This document shows positions 26,501 to 36,400 of a DNA stretch of 57,607 nucleotides, in pieces. Source of the DNA: Desulfuromonadales bacterium (lineage in GTDB: Bacteria > Desulfobacterota > Desulfuromonadia > Desulfuromonadales > BM103); assembly GCA_027065695.1 (NCBI GenBank), contig JAMONP010000004.1:1-57607 (forward strand), read 5' to 3'. Each line of letters begins with the position of its first letter. Position 1 is the first letter of the stretch. The notes beneath the pieces are model-generated. The model did not search any database and was not told the DNA's origin. It was given only the letters and a program-made list of their open reading frames with translations. A program made the translations under genes and the position numbers.

Positions 26501-29500
26501 TCCAGCGCTGGCACCGCTCATGTCGTAGCCGTGAAAACGCACACCAGAAGTCGGTGTAGAAACATTCGGGTCGGTGGCACTGTAAGTATGACAAGTTTCG
26601 CAGATTTTGTTTGAGGTTGCATGAGCACCATTTGTGTCACCGAGATCAGAACTGCCGTCCACTGCAGAAGTGTATGTAATATTAGTTACAGCACTACCAG
26701 GAATGCCTGCCAGAGGCACCTGGGTAATGATACGTTTGATATTACCGGTGTTCTTCTCGTGGCAGGTAGAACAGAGGATTGGACCGTACTGGGTAGAACT
26801 ATTGGTCCCCCAACCACCGGTATAGCGACGGTCTTCGTTCCAACTTCCACCAGCTGTGGTACATGCTGTGGAAGTGGTAATTGTTGTGCCATCGCCAGCC
26901 AGTACGCTACAAGCGAAGCGCAGGGAGTTGTGTAGCAGATCGTTATCGGCCCAGGCAACCAGTTGCACCTGAAGAACCTGTGGATCGGCGTTGCCATTGT
27001 GATCTATACCTGTGTCGATATAGCGTACGTTGATATCAACAAGAGCCCCAGAGGTCAGACCGCTTAAGGCAAAGGTCTTCGGGCTGGTGTTGTCAACATC
27101 AATTTCTGGAGTCGACCAAGCGTTAAAACCGCCTGCATTCTGTTGATACTGGTATTGGAAGGTTGCATTCGCATCTTTATCACCCTCATAAGGCATGGTG
27201 ATCGTGATGCCAGTGAGTCCTTGCTGAGTGGCTGAGGCAGGGAGGACGACCAGATTGGTGGTGCGGGTATCATAATTAACCGTGATATTTGTCGCCGTGA
27301 CTGCCGTACCACAAGTACCATCAACTGCCCGGCCCATAATTGTCGCTGTTCCTTGAGCCTGGGCACCTGGATCAAAAGAAGTTCCACTTGCATTCCATAT
27401 GGTACCACCGTCAGAAGACCACTCAGCCGAACCAACCTGAACGGTAGGAGTATCCTCGTTGATCGTAATGACTGAGGTACCGCCAACCGAGCTGATGGCC
27501 GAAGGGGTTGCAGTAATTGAAATCTGCGCGGTGGGCGTACACGCATCAGTGGTTGCGTTGGCAATAGCACCAGCAGACTGGTTCCCCAGCGTATCGGTCG
27601 CACAGACGCGATAATACCATGTAGCATTGGGGCTCAAACCAGTATGTGTGTAGCTGAGCACGGTACCGGAATAAATGCTGAGGGCAGCATTATTGCAATC
27701 TGCAACCACACTGGTATCAGCGTGCAGGTCGTAGGAAGCAGCGCTGCTGGTGGCATCCGTAGCGGCCGTCCAGCTCAAGGCGATCTGAGCCGAGCCACCC
27801 GTTGCTGTCAGAGTGCCATCGACCGGCGGGGTGCTATCCACTGTTACGCTTAACGGCGTGCCATAGACAGCGGACACATTACCAGCAGCATCTCTGGCCC
27901 AGGGGTAAAGAGTTTTAGCTCCGTCGGAGGCCACAGTGTAGCTGGTGACACTTACTGCCCATGCAGCATCGCCAGCCCCTGGCTGCGCGTTACTCTCAGT
28001 GATCATGTAGTGCGTCACCGCGACATTGTCTGTAGCAGTAATACTGAGTCCGGAGATAGTCAGATTGGTGCTGGTGGCCGGGCCGGTAAATGCTGTTACT
28101 ACCGGGGCCGCCATGGTGCTGAGATTAACTGTCGCACTATCTGTCAGTGTGCTGCAGTCACCTGTGCCCTGAGCATAGAAAGTCACAGATGCCGTACTAT
28201 CCTGCGGTGGCACATAGGTCCATGGTGAAGTCTGCGTTGGCGGAGTGGTATCACTAACCAGCATGCTGGTTGCATTGCTACCTGCTGTCACCTGAATCGT
28301 TGTACTTCCAGTGATTGGGTTCGCGATGGTATCGAGGGCTAGAGTTTTGGTTTCGGTGCAAGCATTCCAGGTGAACGTCTGTGAAACAGGTGTGGAAATA
28401 ATTGGGGTTCCACAATCGGGATCAGTGCCACGGGAATACAGGACATAATTACCATTGTTGTAATCACCACATAGCGAACCACCAGCTGTCGTTGTAGGAA
28501 TTGCAGCGGTACCAGTCCAGTTAGTACAGGTAATTTCACTGGTGACAGGAGCGGTTAGTCCAGAACCGTGCAGATTCAATGTCGCACCCCAATTGGTTCC
28601 AGTGTAGGGTGTACCGGTCGTATCTCCAGTAGCATAACGCATGGCATCTCCACTGGTAATCTGTGCTACGGCGTTGTTAGCACCAGTGAATACACCTAAA
28701 AACTCACCAGCAACTATTGGCAGATTAAGTCCGGTAAACTGATGCGCCCCGACAGTATTAGTAGCAACAGTTACAACAACAGAATTTTGCGGTGTCACTG
28801 TAGTGCCGTCCCAAGTTGCAGTAAAAAATTTAAGCGTAGATCCTTGAACCGCTGCCGTCAAATAAACGTCAATCGTATCGATTGTACCACTTCCGGTTGC
28901 AGCAAAAGTGACATCTATATCTGTTTCATTCGTATATACCGTACCTCCAGTCCCAGGTTGGAAAACTGGCCCAACTGAAATAGGTGTACCCGGAGTAGTC
29001 TGTTGCTGAGTAACTTGGTATTGCAACGACAGGTTGGCCGCAGGGTCACCGGTAGTAGTGATTAAAAGGCTGGCATCATAACCGTCGCCAAAGGCCGTTT
29101 GGCCTGTAGGAATTGTAATGGTTGAAGGATCAGGATCAACACATAGAGTATCATAGGTAGTATTAACCGGGGTCGGATCTGTAATCGTACCGCAGAAGCC
29201 AGTCGCCTGAGTTTCGATAGCAACTGTGCCACTATTGTTAACATGTGGCGTATAAGTCGCACCACTGGCCTGCCAGCCACTGAAAGCACCGCCATCAGTG
29301 CTCCAGCGAACTTGTGGAGCACTACCACCCGTACCGCCGAGGGTGGCGGTGATAGCGGTCGCTGCGGTGATGACGCCGGGGTCTACTGCTGCAACGGTTG
29401 CAGTTTCAGTACAAGCCACAGTTTCATCAACCGTAAAATAGGCTGTTGTTTGATTACCAGCATCAGGCCATTCATTTAGACCATTAGTATCCCATGTAGT

Positions 29501-30157
29501 GGCACCAGCAGTTGCATTGGCAACAATGACAATTCCCCATTTGTTACCTGCTGAAATAGTCCCGGTAAGCCCAGAAAAATCTATATAATCAACATCGCCA
29601 CCTGTCAAGGTAGCAATTATTGTACTGCTCAAAACGCCAATCTGCGTGCCGGTGCTACTATATTCACGAAGCTCGGCAGTAACATCAAGTCCACCGGTGG
29701 TATTGCGATCTTTCATAGTTAACAAGTTACCAGTCGCCTGACTAGTAACAGTTGTATTCGAAGCCACAGTGTTCGGACTAAGGAATACCAGCATATCTAT
29801 CGGCCCACCACTGATAGCGATTCTAGCATCCTGAGGATTAGTACAATTGGCAGGTGTCGTAACGGTAAGATCTACAACCGTTCCAGCAGCGGTTATTTGT
29901 CCGCCGTCACAAGGAACACTGTTTACATCAACATAATAGGTAGTAAGCGCCGCCTCAGCACTCCCCACAAACCCAGCCGCCCCAAACACCATCGCCATCA
30001 AAGCCACAACCGCAAACCGCGCCACACGCCAGCTACCACACGCTTCCCCACGCCGACAAGCCGGACCACCTGCATCCGTTCGACAAGTGCCACTTAATCT
30101 CATCATTCTCGTCATCTTCTCAACTCCTGTCAGCATGTGCGCACTCCACTTTTTCAT
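23540..30157 (-). CDS. Giant exported multiheme cytochrome with N-terminal Ig/FN3-like half
   Basis: 2205 residues. A hydrophobic signal sequence is preceded by a long basic N-region. The true start may be Met15 or Met18 rather than 30157, since GGAG precedes Met15 by eight bases. Residues ~70-1120 are Thr/Ser/Asn-rich Ig/FN3-like repeats (for example DSTPPVDGTLTATGGSAQIALSW... and YYRVCATDTLGNQSAG). From about residue 1128 to 2150 I count 17 CXXCH, two CX4CH, one CX3CH (CAIYCH) and one CX7CH (CGSLDANSCH), many in the GSu CxxxxCH...CxxCH pattern. Likely extracellular or outer-surface electron transfer with an adhesin-like stalk. Heme attachment at the long-spaced motifs is unproven. Confidence 0.9.
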   Translation of the reverse strand: MKKWSAHMLTGVEKMTRMMRLSGTCRTDAGGPACRRGEACGSWRVARFAVVALMAMVFGAAGFVGSAEAALTTYYVDVNSVPCDGGQITAAGTVVDLTVTTPANCTNPQDARIAISGGPIDMLVFLSPNTVASNTTVTSQATGNLLTMKDRNTTGGLDVTAELREYSSTGTQIGVLSSTIIATLTGGDVDYIDFSGLTGTISAGNKWGIVIVANATAGATTWDTNGLNEWPDAGNQTTAYFTVDETVACTETATVAAVDPGVITAATAITATLGGTGGSAPQVRWSTDGGAFSGWQASGATYTPHVNNSGTVAIETQATGFCGTITDPTPVNTTYDTLCVDPDPSTITIPTGQTAFGDGYDASLLITTTGDPAANLSLQYQVTQQQTTPGTPISVGPVFQPGTGGTVYTNETDIDVTFAATGSGTIDTIDVYLTAAVQGSTLKFFTATWDGTTVTPQNSVVVTVATNTVGAHQFTGLNLPIVAGEFLGVFTGANNAVAQITSGDAMRYATGDTTGTPYTGTNWGATLNLHGSGLTAPVTSEITCTNWTGTAAIPTTTAGGSLCGDYNNGNYVLYSRGTDPDCGTPIISTPVSQTFTWNACTETKTLALDTIANPITGSTTIQVTAGSNATSMLVSDTTPPTQTSPWTYVPPQDSTASVTFYAQGTGDCSTLTDSATVNLSTMAAPVVTAFTGPATSTNLTISGLSITATDNVAVTHYMITESNAQPGAGDAAWAVSVTSYTVASDGAKTLYPWARDAAGNVSAVYGTPLSVTVDSTPPVDGTLTATGGSAQIALSWTAATDATSSAASYDLHADTSVVADCNNAALSIYSGTVLSYTHTGLSPNATWYYRVCATDTLGNQSAGAIANATTDACTPTAQISITATPSAISSVGGTSVITINEDTPTVQVGSAEWSSDGGTIWNASGTSFDPGAQAQGTATIMGRAVDGTCGTAVTATNITVNYDTRTTNLVVLPASATQQGLTGITITMPYEGDKDANATFQYQYQQNAGGFNAWSTPEIDVDNTSPKTFALSGLTSGALVDINVRYIDTGIDHNGNADPQVLQVQLVAWADNDLLHNSLRFACSVLAGDGTTITTSTACTTAGGSWNEDRRYTGGWGTNSSTQYGPILCSTCHEKNTGNIKRIITQVPLAGIPGSAVTNITYTSAVDGSSDLGDTNGAHATSNKICETCHTYSATDPNVSTPTSGVRFHGYDMSGASAGNQSHYIDADCIKCHEHKMGFRASCNACHGNPPVVNTLGGPDGLDNSVGTGSATAGKHQLHAIDKAYGCNTCHTGWEGSGEMPKAGNINIGIVTPGNNGGTYDGRAGGGGYNADAGTGTSVTTGDALTCAIYCHGNTIGGTTTTAVWNDAATIACGDCHKGTATQMQTGALGSHGRHAGNLTGATYQLNLTCDNCHGSVPVLGDTHMDGLVAWDVTVLSGSTPTYAGAASGSAGPAPTTYDSCVNVYCHSDVQNNGGTVVSPTFAAPTWGGAVACGDCHGAAVTGRPTTGSHVTHNAYGCTTCHNGAGDETINHANENIDVTFAAAIGGSYSQSPNPAGNGYGSCSTVSCHGAGTPTWGATGTVACGDCHGTSGTFGDNRDGAPPVDLAGLSGSYEVGKHQKHLNVSFSNTTPNSYCNLCHSGAGTGTANHANGTVEVNFDAAAGLGATWTDTGVNVAPGGSCGSLDANSCHGNTTWNPANTFNCNDCHGFGGVDPGHVTDSRGITGVNCEHCHESGHPQGTTATTILIPNNLTVGIDYNSGGIHLLKTIKTITNATEAETCWSCHDAQGTPVSEWGVNNNANTGGLGYDYGSLSASNWTTATWSSANQTDFSYKNGVIKSTHSANLAGTSVVSGTAYSVGGMTEAQDAVGDIRCSYCHDVHDRNLTSGDAVSGQPYLRGTWKGNPYNEDGAPQTAHDGGWTESQNGGSGTYGLVPRGSASSTNNGGVGGYWIDQNSGNPNNGETLATTAGLCKLCHSQGFTTDADIVDNMDVAAGEGNAGSEGLWVGTNGHSNAVIGGTGSAAANIFRNTLRGGNATPTTNTGGTNGNDVSMGLAQETNRGFSYRGSVGYNYTPNTNPAYRPYAFEAFEWGVSAGGSTAQVAAGTSTLTVDENTTQSQYHTFNCGKCHNPHASRLPKLMITNCLDNNHNTWQDVHQVDGSGGTTDGERLSNWLAAQNCHRRGPAEATGATGSGTVFGPGWNKVTPW

Positions 30158-30260
30158 GGGGCTTATTCCTACGTTTAAAAACAGTAATCAGTATTCAGTA
30201 TCTTGGCTTGTGGTTTTTCGTTATTTTTTCGGGACGACCCCTTAATGTCTCGCTATGTTT

Positions 30261-30336
30261 TGTCATCCCCGAAGTGCTTCTATCGGGGATACATCTCTTG
30301 AAATCTGGATTCCCGATTACACCCTCGGGAATGACA
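30261..30336 (+). repeat. Dispersed double-hairpin repeat, copy 2
   Basis: A 76-bp copy with intact stems: ATCCCCGA...TCGGGGAT, then ATTCCCGA...TCGGGAAT, bounded by TGTCAT and ATGACA. Closely similar to 54304-54377 and to the complement of 8483-8557. Confidence 0.9.
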
Positions 30337-30433
30337 GGACTTGTTTTTATCAGCTGTTCTGGAGCAGTCCCTTAACTTCCTACCTTTGCCTTACATGATA
30401 AACTTTTTTAATCTGCCCCTTAAAAGATGAATA

Positions 30434-30459
30434 CCGGCCCCGAGTTCAATCGGGACCGG
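30434..30459 (-). terminator. Terminator after the 58-heme cytochrome gene
   Basis: CCGGTCCCGA-TTGAAC-TCGGGGCCGG (one G-T pair) on the minus strand, followed by a T-rich stretch; 34 bp past the stop codon. Confidence 0.8.
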
Positions 30460-30492
30460 CGTCTTCATGCCTGCGAGCCTAGCGGGTAAAGC

Positions 30493-33400
30493 TTACTTCG
30501 GCAGACTGGTGTGGCAAGCCATACAATCATTAGTCGGTGCCGCCCAGGTTGCATCATTATTGTTGTGACAAGCAACAGTGGAACAGGTTGCTGTACCGCT
30601 CGTATAAGTAGGTGTTGCAAATGCGGCCTTGGGTTGATCGTAATCAGTCGCACCCTTATAACCGGTGATGCGGTTCCAGATGGCGGACAGAATGCTGATT
30701 CCATCATCGGCATCACTCAAGTTATCACGCAGCTGAGCCTTGGATTTATAGAGACTCAGATCAGCGAAGGTAACATCCTTGGCACCGTTGAGGTGAACCG
30801 TGCTGCTCACCTGGATACTGGCTAGTTCATCGCCAATCAGTGCATTGCCAGTCCTGCTGTTATGACAAGTAACACAAGTGCTATTGGCCGAGTTGGCGCT
30901 GTTAGTCACCGTGCCGTTATGACAGGTGAAGCAGTTGATTGTGGTGGAGACGTCAGTGTCACCATGAGCCGCGCCGCTACCGACCGTACCAGACGCTGTC
31001 AAGAGACCCGGAGTTGCCGGATCGTAGAGTTCGGCATAGTGAATACCGACTTCGTGGACACCGTGAGCAGCGGTGGTCGGGCTGTTGCCATGGCAGTCGG
31101 CACAAGTCAGATTCTCAGCTATACCACCCCAGGTGGGAGGCGTTGCATCGTAAGTACCGTTACCATCAGAGTGACAGTAGACTGCTGAGCACTGGCCAGT
31201 GACCTGGCTGTAACTTTCACCGGTATTCCCACGCTTGGCATTCGGTGTCGGAATAAGCTGAGTCGCTGAATTCGGATCAAGCTGCATATCAACAACTCCA
31301 CTCAAGTGGAAAGTAGCCTGATCATCGGAATGGCACTGGCCACAACCGGCAACCAGACGACCAGTTGCATCATAAGTAACGTCGAACCAGCCTTTAGCTG
31401 GATCACCGTAATCGCCAGTGGTCAAGCTCTTGCCGGCGATGAAAGCATAGACATCGGTATGATCAGCGTGATCCGGATGGTTGAGATTCGGGTCCTTGTA
31501 TTTACCAGCACCGTGACAATCGATACAGGCATCACCACCATCAACCTGGACGATACGGTCGATATGCTTGGTGACATCAACGAAACCGTTGTTAGTTGCA
31601 TTGACATGGAAGTGACAGCTGTCACAGCTGGTACTGGTAGGATGCTGAGCACCAGACCCAATATCACCTACTGGCGGGAAGCCGTGGCAGTAGTCACAGG
31701 TTCCGTTAGAGAGATTACTTCCCCAAGTCGGGTTCACTGCCACATTGTAGAGACCAGCGGTCTGGTCAATAGTCGAGAATTTCAAGCTGTCACCATGGCA
31801 GTAGGTTGTGGCGCATGAACCATAAGCCGTGCCCTTGGCCTTACCTGTGAGGTAACTACCACCAAAGTCACCGGTAGCAGAGTTATAGACATTGACCCAA
31901 GTGTCCAGATGCTCGATCGGTGCCGTGGTGTCTTTAACGGCGCTATCGTGACAGTTACCACAACTGATAGCGGTATTGTTAATAGCTGAACCAAGGTGAT
32001 TATTGTGACTACCACTGACCATGTTAGAGAGATGACAAGAAGCACAACCACCTGTGGTACCCCACTGTGGAGTCACGGCCAGGGTTCCAGTGCCATCATC
32101 ATGACAACTAGCTGTGCTACAGGTGCCATAACCATTACCAGGTACACCACCGAGGGTGTAAGTGTTGGCAACATCAATCAATTTATTTACATGGTTGCTG
32201 CTGTTATAGGCCGAGGCATCGTTAAGCGCACCGGTGTGGCAATCAGCACAACCATTGACACCGGAAGTGCCAAGGTGAGCAGCATGACTTCCGGATGTAA
32301 GCCCGGTGGCTTCGGTAACCTTGTGACAGGTACCACAGGCAGCGCTGGCCGGAATAGCCCAGGTCACCGTATTGTAAGTCGGCGTAGCTGAGTTACCATT
32401 GCTGGTAGACTGACCTGTAGAGTGACAGTAAACCGCGTCACAGCTACCGGCATAGGCACTGTTACCACCGTCGAGAGAACCAAGGATCGCCACATTGAGC
32501 AGGGTATTGACGTGTACGGACTTGTTGCTGATCGCCCGGTCGGTAGCATCCACGGTGGCGTTGTGACATGACTGACAGGCTTTGCTGGCACCGTTGTTGG
32601 CGTTGTTAATGTGTTTGGTGTGAGCCCCGCTGACCATGGCGCTGCCAGAGGCGACATTGTTGTTATGACAACCGGTACAAGTAGCAGCCAGGCTGGACGT
32701 CCACTGTGGCGCGGTTGTGTTCGGTGCACCTTTAGCAGCAGTACCGTCGTTGTGACAGTCGTTAGTGCCACAAGTACCGTCGGTAAAGGCGAAACCACGA
32801 TCAGGCGAAGCCGCTGCCGCCGTTACGTTAGCGCTGTAGCTGCCGGAACCGGCCAGGTTGACTTCAGCCGCTTGAACGGTACTTACTGCACCACCGGCAT
32901 GAGTGGTTGCATTATGACAGTTACCGCACTGGAAGATGTATCTACCAGCTGTACTGTTGTTGTTGGCATTAATCGCCGTAGCCACCGTTGCACTGTTGTA
33001 ATGTACACCATGGCTGTTAGCCAGGGCGCTGCTGGCGCTATGGCATGAGTCGCAATTGAGAGCCGGACCACCCCATTGCGGTGTGCCACTGCCATGACAA
33101 TATGTTGTAGAGCAGGTATCGGTAGCACCATCGAAGCTGCCGGTCTGCTTGAAAACAACATCGATAGCACCATCTACATGCAGAGCAGGTGTAAGGCCGT
33201 CAATACTGGTTCCGGTCTTACTGGTATCGGCATGACACTCTTCGCAACTGATCAAACTGGTTTCAACGTGCTCTACGTGAGTATTGGCACTGGTCGCAGC
33301 GGCACCGTTGCTGGCATAAACCGGGTGGCTCTTGCTGGTATTGTCACCATGACAGTTGAAGCAATCGAGGGTATCTGTAGCAAAGTTGGGATTGTACTGC

Positions 33401-36400
33401 ACCAGGTCGGCACCGAAGTTACCATTGCTGTGACAGACGTTGGTCGCACAACTGGTGACATCGACACCACCATTCACATGCAGGGTGTAATCAGCAATTG
33501 TAGTGTTATCAGAGACCGTAGTGGTATGACAATCGACACAGCCAAGAGTCTTGCCGATAGTCGTGCCGGCTGAAGCAGTCACAGTGTGCTCTTCGTGAGC
33601 ACCGGAGAGGTTAGTTGCTGCGGTTGCACCTTCGTGACAGCTGACACAATCGTTGATAGTGGTGCCCCATGTCGGGGTACTGTCTACACGTCCACCACCG
33701 GTCTGACCGTTACTGTGACAGTAGACAGTGCTACAGTTACTGTAGGCATCACCCGGTACGGGCGTACCATTATAGTTACCGCCCCAAGAACCGTTGATGC
33801 TGACATCAACGGCAAAGTCGGCATGTTTAGCGGTGCCGGTGCCTGCACCCTGATGACACTGAGTACAACCGATAGCATACTTGCTGGCAGATACGTGATC
33901 GGAGTGAGAGCCAGAGGTTTGTTCCGTGACGCCGCCAGCAGGACCGGCATTGTGACAATCGCCGCAGTTGACTGCACCACCCCAGTTGGGGGTCGCAAAG
34001 GTAACCCCATTGTAGCCACTTGGTGGTGATGCCTGGACATCAGAGTGACAATAGATGTTGTCGCAATTGCCGTAGGGCAGAGAACCAACATCTGCCTTGA
34101 CACGGGTTCCGGCGTTACTGCCGCGATAGGTTGAAGATGTAGTCAGTTGAGCTTTGCTTGCATCAAGGTGCCAGTTAAGAGACTGATTAACGTGCAGTGA
34201 TTTATCAGCAATGCCACCTGTAGAGTTGACGGCTGTGGCACCGTGACAGACGTCACAATTGATACCGATATTTTTCACATGAACATCGTGAGCACCGCCA
34301 TCCATGGCAACTGAATTGTCTGCATCATGGCAACTGCCGCAAGCACCACTGGCGGCACTGCCCCAGGTTGGGCTTGCCGCATTACCGTTGCCACCAAAGT
34401 TACCGTGACAATAGAGGCTGGCGCAAGTGGCGTCTGAGTAGTAGAAACCATTATCGGCAGTTTCACCGCTGCCAGACGTGTAAGTAGCGCTGGTATCAGC
34501 AACTGTACCGTCAAAATTAACTTCTGCAGTCAGTCTTGGCACAGTGCTCCTAACCCATCCACCTGCATGAGTGATACCAACAGTACCATTAGTGGAATGA
34601 CAGACACCGCACTGGATAATGTAGTTACCTGTCGTTGAACTATTGGTCTCATTCGCGTAATCACCAACCGCAACCGCATTATAGTGGGCAGGATGGCTCT
34701 GGGCTAAAGTGTTGTTAGCTGCATGACAGCTGCCACAGGCGACGGTGCCGCCCCATTGCGGGGTGCCAGCGCCATGACATACGGTCGCCGAACAGGTTGT
34801 ACCATCCCAGGAGTTAATTTTTGAGCTACTTACATCAATCTTCTGGTCAACATGTGTACCGCCCAAAACGACCGAAGTGCTATCCAGGGTGGTCGTCACG
34901 TGGCAATCCTGGCAAGGTATATTGCTCGACCCAACATGTTTGTTGTGAGAGTTGGCATCTGTCGAACCAGCACCACCATCCGCATAGGCAGGATAGGCCT
35001 TGTTGGTCGCATCATCACCATGACACTTATCGCAGGCATTGAAGGTTCCTGGCGTGCTATCTGCGAGCGTCCAGGCCGGGGTGTTGTTCTTCGGGTTGGC
35101 TGTTGCCACATGATCAGTGACACTGCCCAGATTACCATCACTATGGCAGAGGCTGGTCGAGCAGTCTTGAGCAGGATCGATCGTCACCGGCATTGCCACA
35201 TCAACCTGACCGTTCACATGGAAGGCAACAGCAGCAATCGTGGTGTTGTTACCGGCGTTCATCGTGTCGTCGTGACAGACTGCGCAATCGAGGTTGCGGC
35301 CTACGTTCGAGGTTGAACCATTGACATGAGCGGCATGAGCGGCAGTCTGGTTGGTCCCCGCCGTTATGTTATGACAAGAGTTACAGGTCAGTGGACCACT
35401 GCTGGTCCAGGTGATGGACTTATAGACACGGTCGCCAGGGACGGCATCCTGGCCGGTGCTGTGGCAGTAAACCGCCGAACAGGTCACATTGCCAGGGCCG
35501 CCCCAAGGGTTGGCACCGTGAGCAACGTTGGCACCACCAGCTTTGAGTGGACTGGTCTCGTCAAAGACAACGTCGATAAGCTGGTTCATATGTTTGACGT
35601 TGATGGCACCGGTCTGCAGGGCAGTACTGCCGCTCGCAGTATCAACATGACAAATATTACAGGAGAAACCTTGCCCAAGGTGAGCCTGGTGAGTCACTGA
35701 GTTATTGCTGCTGGTCATAGTGGCAGAATCGTTGCCATGACAGGAGCTACACTCATTGGATTGGCCGACAATAGTATCCTTGGTAGCGTTCCAGCCTGGC
35801 GTAGTGAAGTTAAAGGTTCGTGTACCAGCACCATCGTTGACCCCACCGTTACTGTGGCAATATACGTTGTTACAATTGGCTGCAGCGTCATTGTAAACTG
35901 GGTTAGCTGCACCTGAAGCCACCGACTTGCTATCATAGGTGTAGCCAGCCTCAAGTACGTCACGGAAAGAGGTATTATCCTTATTGTGCGTTCCTGCAAA
36001 GTCAGTAATATGCGTATTGTGGCAAACCTGACAGGAAAAACCGTAGCGCGACGTGGTTCCGGCATGGCTTACATGTGGAGTTGTAGTCTCATCTTTGAAA
36101 TGGCCAGAATCGTTGAGATAGTCATATTGCACAGCTGAGTTACTACCGTTCGGTGCCCAGGCATAACCATTAAGCACATAGCCCGCGGCAGCAACATTAC
36201 CAGGGGCATTAAACTGCGGCGGCGAACCGTGACAACCATCGCAGCCGACCGGCTTGGAGAAGGCGCCTTCAGCGTGGCTTCGGTGACAAGTCGAACAGTT
36301 TTCACCTTGGGTATGTACCCGAGTCGCATTAAATGGCGGATCAGCCATATCACCATGACAGCTTTCACAAAAGCCGTCGACGACACCTACCTGTGTACCA

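Larger units (their letters stand above)
30158..30492. other. 335-bp gap between the two giant cytochrome genes
   Basis: Contains, on the minus strand, the terminator of the upstream gene (30434-30459), a dispersed double-hairpin repeat (30261-30336) and an AT-rich tract before the 30157 start. No recognisable sigma-54 or sigma-70 pair for the downstream gene was found, so read-through or a weak promoter may serve it. Confidence 0.5.
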
